From the NCBI GenBank assembly GCA_033980235.1, contig CM067072.1, forward strand, positions 24,599,692 through 24,663,691: a DNA stretch of 64,000 nucleotides, given 5' to 3'. Each line of letters opens with the position of its first letter. Within the stretch, counting starts at the first letter, position 1. The notes beneath the pieces were generated by a model. It saw nothing but the letters and a program-made list of their open reading frames with translations. It was not told the origin of the DNA and made no database searches. The DNA comes from Diadema setosum (lineage: Eukaryota > Echinodermata > Echinoidea > Diadematoida > Diadematidae). This document shows positions 1 through 10,427 of this stretch, in pieces. The position numbers and the translations under genes are program-made.

Positions 1-2650
1 TTCTCCTTCTCTTCCTCCTCTTCCTATATCTGACCTTGCTTTCTTTCCCTTTCTCCGCCTCCTCCTTCTCTCGTTTCTCCTTCTCTGCACTTCTCTACAG
101 AAGTCATGCAGTCTGTTGTGGACATTCCTTAGTCACATGCAGTCAGGAATGCGGTTCTCTTCGGGGATGACAAACCGTGACGTCTCGGCATCAAAGACGT
201 TGAGTGTGCTGAGCTCCAGACGATGAACGTTTAATGTGTTCCTCCTGTGCCGAAACCTATATGTATGGCATGCGTCCTTGAGTTGTGTTGGTTTCTATCT
301 TTGTTTTGAAGGGTTTTATTTATGCACCATGGGAATTTTAAACACATCTCTTTATGATTTCGAGGAAAAGTACTTACCTCGGAAGTTCCCTCCCATGTGT
401 ACCGCTTCAATATTTTACGACAACTGAAATATTATTTCTATGCATGTCCATTGAGAACGAATATCCGCAGTGACTTTATTGCGTCTATAAATTCGGCAGC
501 TCTCGCTGACGCGTAAATCGAAGCGAAATCCCCGAACAAGACAAAACCACGGACCTGCGGGAACAGATTTTCACGCCTTTCTTGCTGTCTGATCGACCAG
601 CGTCAATTAGAGGTTGGACAATTAAAAATTTGATGATCGCACTCGAAAAGAAACAACCTTGCACAAGTGCGCATTATTTATTAAACCACAGATATTGCAA
701 TCAGACAGAATGTTGTTTTTATTGAAGGATATTGAAGGATTGTGTCAAGCGTCGCATTAATGTTATGTATATAATCATTCCATGAACGCATCCTGGCATC
801 GTACTATAATGGACAAATTTAGCACCAAATAAAGCGAAGTGATTGTAATCAACCGGGTATTATTTCACTTTATCCCTATCACCAGAGACTGAAGAATGAA
901 CATTATTGACTTGAAATAAAAGAAACAAGAAGGGATGAAGCACAAGAAGAATCCAAGCACATGGAGAGACCAGAAAAACGTGAACAACATCGTATGATAA
1001 ATTGAGTATGAAAATCATAGCCATAAAATGCAATTAAACAAAGATAAGGAAGTTTGTGTATACTTTTCAACAACATCATAACGCACTTCTACACCTGTCG
1101 GTGTGGTCCTCTGTTGACACTTGATCAGTGACACCCATGGTGATGAATCTAACATCGATCGTTCTGCAGGACGGGCGCGGACAGGGTGAGATAATTAAAA
1201 TATGCATTAAGCTTGAGAGTGTGGTATAAAACCAAGGTGCAGCTAGACTCTAAAATAGTTACAACTCGACATCTTCAACTATAGCTCATCGGGTATATTA
1301 ATTTCACTTCATCTGTACGTGTACATAATCATATGTACATCATCATTCGTTTGTTTGTTTGATTTATTTTTTTCAACATGTAGTTTCATACATGAATCTA
1401 AATAATTTTCAGTAATACAAGTGTACCTTAGAAAACATCAATCCACAGATTACAATGTACATGATAGGCAAAGGGGAAAAGATAAATGTGTACATTAATT
1501 TCACGACCAAAATATGCTGCATTGCCAAATTTGCAAATTAATAAAGATTACCTAAGAAATTATGCAGAATGAATAAAAGTCCGGCGAACACAATGGTTTC
1601 ACATAATATATGTCATGACTTGTGTGGAATATGGGACTTTCACTTTCGTCGATTGCAGGTGTGTGTGAAGAATGTACAGCTGGGATAGGTAGGCCTACAT
1701 GATGGCGTGGAAGAAACGTCAACATCCATGAATACTGAAAACCTCGTTCCACTATACCATTCTGTAAACGGATGAATAAAGTGCAATAAACGAGTATTTT
1801 GTTTATTTAGTTTCAGAAAGAAGGAACTCGAGGCTCCTTGATCATTGAGCTACAGTGGTGGACAAGAGACACAAGTTGTGTGAACCTTCAGTGATGTCAT
1901 GTGCCGTATCTAAAAACGTTGATTAAAAGAAAAAAAAATCTTGAACATTGTTGAAGGGTTCGATCTTCTTCGTCGGGACGTCAAGGTAGAGACTGCGCTT
2001 GAACGCATTTCACTCGTGTAGACCAATGTCAAAATCGTGGGCTATAAGCAGGGGAGGGCTAGCTTTTAGTTAGGCGCGGGGTGACCCAATGACGGTGTGT
2101 CATGACCCAAAGTGTTTATGGGGTCATGACAAGCAAGCCAAAAAAAAAAAAAAAAAATGAATGGTAGGGGGAGCCCCTACCCCCCCCCCCCCTTCTCCAT
2201 GTTATCCTCCAACTGGCCAGCAATCAAATGAGTGTAAGTACAAACCGTATAAGCAAGTATTCGGATGTTGGATCTGAAATCATCAGTAGCAGTAAAATAG
2301 GAATTCCAAAGATTTTGTCAGTCCATTGTTAAAAGGGAAAAATATATTATTACATCTTGAGAACTAGATAACAAGCTAATTACAAAAATCCCCCGAGTTA
2401 CTAGTACTGTATTCCGTCCAGACGCCTGCTGAGCTGTTATATAGTTTCAAGGTATTTCATTTTTTTCGTCGAAAAAACTTGTGTGAATGGTCATGAAACA
2501 GATGACATGAGATTTATGGTCGTTTCTTCCTCCTCCTCGTCTCTCTTCCCGATTTCCCGATGCGTTCGAGTGAAATATGGAATGATTTACTAGTCCCTGG
2601 TTTGACTAAGAGAACAATAAACTAAAGAGTTGTGCAGAAGGGTATACTGC
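1..2650. other. Intergenic DNA, no gene supported
   Basis: No open frame here has protein-like composition or a recognisable domain. A long pyrimidine tract ending in an AG near position 100 could be a splice acceptor of a last exon from the left, and an AATAAA lies at 828–833, but neither proves a gene. A G/T-rich stretch near 1350–1400 resembles the 3' end of a retrotransposon. There is a poly-A run at about 2140 followed by a poly-C run at about 2180. A promoter for the rightward gene cannot be recognised. Confidence 0.4.
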
Positions 2651-2710
2651 GTGTACTCATCTTCTTCTTCTTCTTCTGATTAATTCTGCCTCCTTCAATA
2701 GGCTGAAGTG

Positions 2711-2766
2711 GGGAGAGGGGTACACCAGGGAGGTGGGATCCCACCTCCCTGGTCTACCCCTCCCCC
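2711..2766. repeat. Near-perfect palindrome with a perfect 30-nt core
   Basis: Positions 2724–2753 form a perfect palindrome: the 15-nt arm ACCAGGGAGGTGGGA is followed immediately by its reverse complement, with GGATCC at the centre. The match continues outwards with one mismatch into an AGGGG/CCCCT arm before a poly-C run. It has no spacer, so it could extrude as a cruciform or fold tightly in RNA. It may be the core of a foldback element; no family is recognised. Confidence 0.85.
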
Positions 2767-3429
2767 CCCCCCCCCCCCCCATTGTTATCTCTTTCCCCCA
2801 ACGGTAGTAGCGCCGCCGCCAATAGCCTCGCCAGCTCGCAACGCAAAGGCTAGGCACTAGCAAAACACATTGAAAACGTGTACGAAAGCGCAGCGCTATA
2901 ATCACCACCGCGTATTATGAACCGTCCGTCGTATACGATGTGAGGACGATAAAAAGCCTCCTATTTTTGTCAAAACATTTTGGATATGAACTTACGAACC
3001 TGCAGCTGCATGTTCATCGCTTGAGAGTGTCAGTGCATGGCGTGGTGACGAAACATCGATCACAAAATACTGGCACCGGTAAGATGTGTGGAAACTTTCA
3101 GTCACATTCGTTGATTGTCTTGTTCAGTCAAGTGTTTATGTGCAGTCCCACAGCCTGTAATAAATGTTAGCTGTGTGCGGTTCTACAGCTTCATGAATGA
3201 GTGTCACTAAAAAGGCCCTAGGTCCCCTAGCCCTACCCCTGGAGTGTAATCTATAGCATTGTGAAGCAAGGGAATATGTAACTTGTCTATGTATTGCCTT
3301 TTCATCATCATCATCATCATCATACATATGTGATGACCCTACTACAAGTAGCTAAATAAGGACTAACAGTAACACATAACCATCGGTTGTGGAGAAAATG
3401 TAAACTGCTGTTGTGAGTTGATAAAGCCA

Positions 3430-4034
3430 AAGGACAAGTTCAAACTACACTGTATAGTCATACATGTGGATTGAGTGAATGCGGCAATATTAGTAGAACA
3501 CCTCATTGAATGTTTGGGGAAAATCTGACAATCCGTTCAAAAGTTATGAAATTTTAAAGTATCTTCGTAGTCACTGCTGGATGAGAAGACTACTACAGGG
3601 CCCGGGTACAGTGCGTGAATGACAGATGTCAATGCGTACAACGATATATAAGGAAAATAAAAAGAGAATTTCACAAAACTTCACTTTTTGAAAAAATTGT
3701 AGATTTCCTCGACTTGTCACTGATGTATGTTAGGGTAGTATTATTCCCGGTATCTTGTGAAAGAGGAAAGTCAAGTGACCTTTCATTGAGCGAGTAAAGT
3801 GAAAATATGTTGAATTTTATTTTTATTTTCTTTATGTAGTTGTACACATGTGATATCACAAGCTCTAGTAGTACTAGTAGTCTTCTCATCCAGCAGTGAC
3901 TGCGCAGAAACTTCAAAAATTTGTAACTTTTGAACGGATTATCCGATTTTCCTCAAACTCTCAATGGTGTGTTCTGCTAATATTGCTGCATTCACTCAAT
4001 CCACATGTCTATGAAGGTGGACTTGTTCTTTAAT
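3430..4034. mobile_element. Foldback MITE, family A (copy 1)
   Basis: The outer arms, about 3468–3597 and 3879–4006, are long inverted repeats (for example ATGTGGATTGAGTGAATG on the left and its complement on the right). They match the arms of the element at 20737–21255. The right end abuts TTAA; the left flank reads CCAA, so the expected TTAA duplication is decayed or was never exact. The loop (about 3640–3790) lacks a transposase frame. It is non-autonomous, and by analogy with the second copy was probably moved by a piggyBac-like transposase. Confidence 0.75.
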
Positions 4035-4111
4035 TTGTGCGGGCAGGGATGGGAGCTAGCGAAAGATGGAGATTTGTAGAAACCTAATTTACTGTAGTAC
4101 ATACCGTAATA

Positions 4112-4204
4112 CTCGGTTGAGAATGAGAGGGGCGTTAAGTTGTCTTGAACACTATGAAATGGGTTTGGAGGTAACTTAACGCCCTTATCATTCTCACTCG
4201 ATGA
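4112..4204. mobile_element. Short hairpin MITE, family B (copy 1)
   Basis: Inverted arms of about 30 nt (GAGAATGAGAGGGGCGTTAA on the left, its imperfect complement on the right) enclose a loop of about 31 nt. A second copy with the same arms lies at 37086–37176. The element is too short to code. The loop sequence is in opposite orientation in the two copies. Confidence 0.75.
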
Positions 4205-4579
4205 CGCACTGAACTGTGATCAATGTCTGGTTATGATTGGTCCGTATTAAAAAGTGGAATTAATAAAGGTATTAAAAGGCAAACCTTGTCACATAGGCAA
4301 ATGGATAAACATGTGCATATGGGTGTACTGGAAAGTGAAATGAAGAACAGAGATTATATAATGCCCCCTATCCAATTTTGCCACACATATTGACAAGTGG
4401 TAGGGACAGCATGCGTCCATCAGTACATGTATGCAATAATGTAACAAGGGTCGGGTAGTGTAGAGAGGTATGGCAAGTCTTTCCTGAAGAACAGTCAGTT
4501 GTATATATTGTCCAGTGAACTCCATAGCTGAAGACATAAATTGTTTAATGTGGTGTATTTCTCCTGTGTTTGATTGCAG

Positions 4580-5930
4580 GCACTTGCTACATGTGAAAGG
4601 ATCAACCAGTGAAGCTGAAGAAATAACAATGTCGAGTAAGGGCAAGAAGCGCAAACACTCTTCTTCCCCGGAACGTTCTTTTTCAGACGAGCCTCCCATA
4701 CAAAAGCTGCGCATCAAGCCCATTCCAGAGCAAGCCGGCAGGGATGACATGGCATCTGGGAAGAAGCACTCCAAGAAGAAGAAGCAGCAGGTTTCGCCGA
4801 TATCGACAACAAGCATCTCGCCCTCTGGAGATGGGAATGAAGATGGAGGACTGAAAATGAAGTTCATCTTGTCGCCCAAGAAGGAGAAGATGCACTCTGA
4901 CTCTCCATCTGGGAGCGATACCCACGAAGGAGATTCTCCACGAGGCAGCGGAAAGGTGAAGAAGAAGAAGGATCTCAAAGCAAAACTGGTCTTCGGAGAC
5001 CAAGTTCTGACTCTAGATGGGGAGAAGGTAACTCACGGAGAACTGCAACCCCCAGGGAAAAAGCACAAGTCAGCTGCCTCGTCCGCCAAAACAAAGCAGA
5101 GTCCAGAGCAAGCAGCATCTGCCAAGAAAAAGAAGAAGGAACCTGAAAAAGTAAAAGTGAAGTCAAACCCAGAACTTCCAATGTTCACTAAAGTTCCCAA
5201 GAGTGCAGAGAAGTCAAAGATTAAGAATGTTAAGGTAGAATCTGACAGTGGCTACAGTGACACTCCTACCTCTGCCAAAAGCAAAAAGCTGAAAGCAAAA
5301 CTGCAGACGGTGGAAGAGCACGTTGCACCAAGCCCCCAGGCTTCGGACGTGTCGCGGGACTCGCTTCCTAAAAAGAAGAAGAAAGACAAGGAAAAGAAGA
5401 AGAAGAAGATGTTTAAGTTCAAGGGCGATCGCAACAGGTTTTTGAATGTGAGAGACATGTCGGACGACGACGGAGATGAGAGCTTTTCGCGGTCTGTGAT
5501 GGACGACGACAGCTTGGGGGGACATTATGATGGGGAGGAGAGCCTCGAGAGTAGCACAAAGAAAGAGAAGGCAAAGAAATCCAAGATGGACAGGATGATC
5601 ATGCCTCAGATGCCCGTTCCCGACTACAGCCTGGAGAAGCAAGCGGCAGAGAGCCGGGTGTCGAGCGTAAAGTCGAAGGCCAAGCGGGACGAGAGGAGGG
5701 AGAGCGGTATCCAGTCTTCCCGGGCGGAGGACCTCATCTCACAGCTGACGGCCAACGGCTCCGAGATGGAGACCATCTACCCCAGCTACATGCTTCCCCC
5801 CGACGGCGGTATTGCACCTCATGATGTGGGATGGATAAAGAAGAAGAAGAAAAAGAAGAAGCTGGCCAAGGACAAAAAGAAGAAGAAGAAGCTAAAGGTA
5901 TTGGAAAGAGATGATCAAGGGAATGTGAAG
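4580..5930 (+). CDS. HMGXB4: HMGXB4 exon 1 of the visible set (coding from 4629)
   Basis: Acceptor TTTGATTGCAG precedes 4580 and donor GTTAGT follows 5930, phase 0. The exon is open upstream of the ATG at 4629, which has A at -3. It encodes 434 residues dominated by lysine, serine and acidic clusters, typical of disordered chromatin proteins, and ends in two lysine tracts and [12 protein letters not shown]. The frame runs on past the donor to 5996, but there it loses conservation, so splicing is preferred. Confidence 0.85.
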
Positions 5931-8900
5931 GTTAGTAAAACCAACTTGTCACTCTTTGTCCTAACCTCCCCAAGTCAGAATCGTGTAATGGTGTAATAAA
6001 AGTTGCAATGTGGAAGTTTTTAGCAGTTTCAATCTCCTCTGAACTAAAGTGACGATGTTGACACACAAGATTTGTCTTGGACATGATAAGGCATTGATAG
6101 AAATACTGTGATCTGCCAAATTATGACTGTGTAAAGTCCTCTGAAATTTGCCAAATGCAAACATCTTAATCCTGCAATAGTTCCACTTTTACAATAGTCA
6201 AGAACAGTGTGTGATGAATGTTTCAGTTTCAGTTTCAGTTTCAGTTTATTTCCACAGTTCAGGTAAAAACATATAAATATACAATCAATCAGTTCTAACA
6301 CATACATATAGAAACCAAAAATTATTTTGGATAAATACATAATCACAGTTAAAAGTTAAAAAGTGTGTGTTCCATATTGACATAACAATTAAAATAAATG
6401 GTGGAGGAGATCAGCAGTAGGCCATTGGCCTTTCGAGGCTGATCCCCTGAGCAAATATACAATATTAAAACTGTATGTCGTTGTACATTGTTGCATAAAT
6501 CATGAGTCGCATAAAAAAGAACTGGATTTGCAATAAATAAATGTGATGTATCAACAATGTATAGGCCCTGAGTAGATACATTGTCATTGTCATGACAACA
6601 AATACTTGTGTATCCTGTATTTTACTCAGAATCACTTTTCCAATTTGAGGCATGATGAGCAATTTGTTGGAAGTAAGATTGATTTATGGGAAAAAAAAAA
6701 GAGAAAGAGAAAAGCAAAATTGGATCTTTTTTTTTTGTGTGTGTGAAAGACTGATGCAGGGAAAACATATGTACAAATTGAAGTGATTATTTTGTGTATA
6801 TTTTATACACATTTTTGTCAATTCTTTTGAAATTGATCTTCCAGTGGAGTGTTAGACATCCAAACATTGAACCTACCAGAATCTCAGATGTTTGTTCAAG
6901 CCAGATACAGTACATGTTGAACAGTTCTTTTTTTTTTTCCAAACGTTTTTCATCACTTTTTTTTTCTTCTTTTTATCTCGCTGTTTTCTCTCCAAAGTAT
7001 GTCATACGCAAGACAAAATTGTCTGGATATATGCTGTGGTGTAGAAGTTACAGGTCAACGTTTGTTGCCCAGAATCCAGGACTTGGTAAGTTTCTTCCTT
7101 ATTTCTGCCTGTCTGTCTAGCTTGTCCTGTCCCTCGTTTTGGTTGTGAAGATGCTGTTTAACAAAAGAGTGATCAACTTCACAAGTTGTCAAACTTTGCA
7201 TTTATTGTTCACTGTGCATTTGTTTGTTTGTTTTCAATTGGACGTCATGTAACAGTAAATGTACTGATTAGGACATACATGTACATGAATTATATCAACA
7301 AGTTGTGAGTGGTGTTACTATTCTCTGGCTGGAGATCACACTTGGTAGATATAGGCTAGCTGATTATAAGTATAGTAATATAGTTCACATAATTATGTTG
7401 ATAATAACTGTAAGAAAGACACACATATACAAGCAAACAAACAAAACCAACAAGTAGAGTCAGTGACAGAAATTAGTCATATGGGGAATGAAGTTTCATC
7501 ACCTGATCTGTGTGGTAAGGGGAGTATTCTGTTGAAATGCAACGTGAAATAGGTAAACAAGTCGGTGTGGACGTGATAGTGCAGTGATCTTTCCAAGCAC
7601 AACTCAACAGCACTCGAGTTCTGCAAAAAAAAAAAATCACATCATGAGCATGGCCTGTTTACTTTACAGATTTCTCAACAATCAGTCGTCGAATGGGTGC
7701 CCTGTGGCAGACGCTTCCGGACGATGAGAAGGCGCAGTGGAGGCTGAGAGAGATCACAGTCAACACCAAGGTTCCTGTGGGACGGCTGAAGAACAAGGAG
7801 GCTGTTCGGGACATTCCACCCTTCCGCCTCAAGGTACCAAGATTCTGTGTTGTCAATGACCCAGTTTTTTGTGGGAATCATTTCTGCTTTGCCAAATATA
7901 AAAAAAATGTGTGGTTTTTTTTGTGTGTGTGTGTGTCAAATACTTACAAACAGACGTCATGTGATTTTATCTATTTCAGTTTTTACTAATTAGGACATTT
8001 TTTTTCCCGCAGTTTCCCTTAGATTTTGCACTTTCCCTAAGCAGTTTTCTTTGACTATGTTATGTTGCATAGTTTCATAAAGACTTCAAAACAGTGGAAA
8101 GTAGAAAATCATGCATCTACTTCTACCATTGTCATTACCACTATGTACATACATTGTATGTACCTCTACCACAACCGCTACCATTATTGCTGTGTACCAC
8201 AACCACTACCGCTACTGCTACCACTATCACTACAACTACCACTACCACTGCCTCTACCACTACCACTACTACTTCTTTTTTCGTCACATTTACCCTTCAG
8301 CAAGGCACTTTATCCACATTGCTGCTCTCCACCCAGGAATGTGAATGGGTACCTGGTAGGATGAGAATGTATATGTTGGTTGATCAGCATGTATGCACCT
8401 GTAAAATGGCGACTGGCTGGAAGGCTCCCCAGGGAGTGGAGAGTGAGCACTGTCAGTGCTGGTGGGAAATAATGTATCCAGACACCAGGGTAATAATAGT
8501 GTGTATGCACTTGAGCACTCTTCAATCCACTTTGAGTGGATTTAATTGCAATATGAATGTATATTATCGTTATTATTTTATCATCTGTATTTTTTAGACT
8601 CCTGAGAAGTCAAAGACAAAGGCCAAGAAGATTGCAGCTGCGACAGCCAAGGGGAAGGTGTCCAAGAAGAAGAAGCCGATTCCGTCTCGACTGGCATCGC
8701 CCAAGTGGCAGCCCATCGACTGTGCCGCATACCTGAGGCTCCTCGGAGAGTCACTGAGTGATGTCGGTGAAAAGCTCCAGACACACAGGGTAAAATATAT
8801 TCAGTTTTTAGAAGTGAAAGCTTAACCCTAGTGTATTTTACAAATAAATGGGCTATTTTTTTTTTTTTTTCTTCCGGGGGGGGGGTTCAATTTGACCTCC

Positions 8901-10427
8901 CCTTCTGGTAGAAAAATGGAGTGAAAGAAGGAAACTTAAAGGGATGGTATAGTATTGATGGAGATGAGGATTGGGCTTTTAACTTTTTGCAATGTACCAA
9001 GATAAGAGGAATTCAAAGTTTATTTGATGAAATCGGAATCAGAATTGCTGAGACATCCAAAAGATGAAGAAGTAAAACAAAGCAATCGTGATAAAAGGTG
9101 GATCCCACCTTTTATTCGGATCACTCTGTTTTGGATATCTCAGCCGTTTCAAAACCAATTTTCAGTAAAATAAACTTTGAATTCCTCTTGAAATTACAAT
9201 GTACATGCTCTTTCATATTTCATTAGAGGTTTCTCATTATCTCACCAATAATGTCAGAAGCCTGACGTTGGGTCTCAACCAAAACTATACCATTCCTTTA
9301 AAATATTTCTTATAAATATGAGTACCATGGTGAGGAGATACTGTAAGATGCTGTTCTAACTAATCAGCAACAGAAAATTATGACATTGTTTTAACTGTCA
9401 TGAATTTCAAGCAGTATTGTTTTAAAGTCAGTCCAGATTGGTACAGCTGTAAGCGATGACCAAGCTCTTAAATAACCGATACAGCTGCAGCAAAGATCTG
9501 CAGATAAGACCAGCATCGAAGGTCATGTGACTAAGTATTGGACCCTCCCTCTTCTGTCACCCCTTTCCGTCTACGCTACAGGATAACATTGAGGTGCATG
9601 GCAGCGTCTCTGTTCTGCTGGACTCCATGTTGTGTGCCCTGGGGCCCCTCATGTGTCTCACGGACCAGGTGCCCGAGTTGAATGCCATTTCCAAGAGAAC
9701 AAAGGTAACAATCCTCCAAAGTTTAATAGACAGATAGATGGAGAGGGCATGGTGTTTTCATCATATTTGGAGTACGGTGCACTCTCGTTATAACAAACAT
9801 GGTTATAACAAAATTCTGGTTACAACGAAGCAAAAGTTCGGGCAGGAACATTATCCGCTCTGTGATTTTTTATTGTTTTCAGTTATAATAAAATTTTTAT
9901 ATATTTAGTAACAAAAGAAAACTCTTGGTCCCAAGGACTTTGTTATAACAAGAGTCCATTGAATGCATACCTGATTTGGTGTAAAAGTTACAATTTTGTG
10001 ACTGTATTGACTTGTTTGATTTACAAATAAATGAGTTTTGTTACCTCACACTGATGGTAAGAATCCTTGTGAAAATGTTCCTTTACTGTCTAAGCATGGT
10101 CTGTTATGATGTAGAAACTTACATTTTGATTGAACTATTGTAAACACTGAAATTTTTGTGGTACATTAATTTTACCTCATAATAACCAGTGCCTTGAACA
10201 TGTACTAAAGAGAGACCAACATAATACAGTATCTGAAAATCAGGACCAGAGAATTCACCTCGTTAAATGTGATGCCTTGTCGAAAACAAACTTGTTATAA
10301 TTGGGTTTCCCTGTACTATATTGTGGTTTATATTTCATCATTACATGTATTATTTTTTGTGTGTATTCATTTCCATACACAGACGACTCTGCTAAACAAT
10401 ATAGCCTACATCATGCCAGGATTGTGA
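4629..10427 (+). CDS. HMGXB4: HMGXB4 (HMG-box containing protein 4), six coding exons
   Basis: Six exons (4629–5930, 6998–7085, 7670–7833, 8598–8789, 9582–9704, 10383–10427) join in phase across GT–AG introns into 638 codons (637 residues; the human protein is about 600). Known family role: nuclear, non-sequence-specific DNA-binding HMG protein linked to Wnt regulation and chromatin-remodelling complexes. Visible: a lysine- and serine-rich disordered N-terminal part; a conserved segment [13 protein letters not shown] at residues 75–87; two poly-lysine tracts just before the HMG box (about residues 435–500, with LSGYMLW, NPGLDF and LWQTLP); and a conserved C-terminal block ([38 protein letters not shown]) that ends exactly as the vertebrate protein does. 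The start is the first ATG of the large exon; an upstream coding exon cannot be excluded because that exon is open back to its acceptor at 4580. Confidence 0.93.
6222..6670 (-). mobile_element. 3' end of a truncated LINE in HMGXB4 intron
   Basis: The + strand shows a run of TTTCAG hexamers then TTTATTTCCACAG, i.e. a - strand LINE ending in (CTGAAA)n. The body contains ATCAGCAGTAGGCCATTGGC, a 3'-UTR-like sequence. No coding part remains, so it is heavily 5'-truncated. The right boundary is approximate. Confidence 0.55.
6998..7085 (+). CDS. HMGXB4: HMGXB4 exon 2, first half of HMG box
   Basis: An 88-nt exon after a pyrimidine-rich acceptor and before GTAAGT. It encodes the first helix region of the HMG box ([13 protein letters not shown], then FVAQNPGL). 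Phase 0 in, phase 1 out; the split Asp codon (G + AT) restores the NPGLDF motif with exon 3. Confidence 0.9.
7670..7833 (+). CDS. HMGXB4: HMGXB4 exon 3, second half of HMG box
   Basis: A 164-nt exon between TTTACAG and GTACC. It encodes [20 protein letters not shown], the second and third helices of the HMG box with the conserved Trp and the L-P-x-x-E/D-K turn, then a basic linker. It ends in phase 0. Confidence 0.92.
8160..8595 (+). repeat. (TACCAC)n microsatellite followed by a SINE-like repeat
   Basis: 8160–8275 is a degenerate CTACCA/CCACTA repeat. It is followed by a segment containing GCAAGGCACTTTATCCACAT and GAATGGGTACCTGGTAGGAT that looks like a widespread invertebrate interspersed repeat, ending in a TTATTATTTT-type tail just before the exon at 8598. 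No Pol III boxes were identified with confidence. Confidence 0.5.
8598..8789 (+). CDS. HMGXB4: HMGXB4 exon 4, basic linker and start of C-terminal block
   Basis: 192 nt (64 codons), phase 0 on both sides, acceptor TTTTTTAG and donor GTAAAA. A lysine-rich, possibly NLS-bearing segment leads into [20 protein letters not shown], which corresponds to the conserved C-terminal block of HMGXB4. A SINE-like repeat sits immediately upstream, so the acceptor lies within about 20 nt of repeat sequence. Confidence 0.92.
8940..9297. mobile_element. TTAA-flanked MITE (piggyBac-like)
   Basis: 358 bp exactly bounded by TTAA at 8936–8939 and 9298–9301. Terminal inverted repeats AGGGATGGTATAGT (left) and AGGAATGGTATAGT (right, reverse complement). 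The interior folds back, with an AAAAGGTGGATCCCACCTTTT palindrome near 9093–9113. No coding capacity. TTAA target duplication is the hallmark of piggyBac-superfamily transposition. Lies in the HMGXB4 intron. Confidence 0.85.
9582..9704 (+). CDS. HMGXB4: HMGXB4 exon 5, conserved C-terminal block
   Basis: 123 nt (41 codons), phase 0 on both sides, acceptor CTACAG and donor GTAACA. Encodes [18 protein letters not shown] followed by LTDQVPELN, one of the most conserved parts of the family. Probably a helical protein-interaction segment; its function is not known from sequence. Confidence 0.93.
9775..9961. mobile_element. TA-flanked MITE, family C (copy 1)
   Basis: Ends CGGTGCACTCTCGTTATAAC (left) and CAATGGACTCTTGTTATAAC (right, reverse complement) enclose a segment with ATTATCCGCTCT. 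Two further copies lie at 11789–11977 and 44336–44513. TA flank and CAGT-type ends suggest a Tc1/mariner (pogo/Tigger-like) non-autonomous element. Confidence 0.75.
10383..10427 (+). CDS. HMGXB4: HMGXB4 terminal exon
   Basis: A tiny terminal exon: 14 codons ([14 protein letters not shown]) plus TGA after a CACACAG acceptor. The [11 protein letters not shown] ending matches the vertebrate C-terminus, which supports both the gene identity and the exon chain. It is far too short for ordinary ORF detection. Confidence 0.9.
   Translation, partial: TTLLNNIAYIMPGL

Noticed and set aside
1..230. Possible last exon of an upstream + strand gene after the pyrimidine tract
   Set aside because: The pyrimidine-AG looks like an acceptor, but the sequence after it has no recognisable coding content and stops occur in all useful frames within a short distance.
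2870..3078. Candidate 5' non-coding exon or promoter for HMGXB4 ending at a GTAAG at 3079
   Set aside because: CpG-bearing and with a plausible donor, but no ATG in the needed frame and nothing else to link it to the exon at 4580.
4289..5642. Long - strand frames opposite HMGXB4 exon 1
   Set aside because: Shadows of the lysine-rich coding exon; they show the Leu/Phe-rich bias expected from the complement of AAG repeats.
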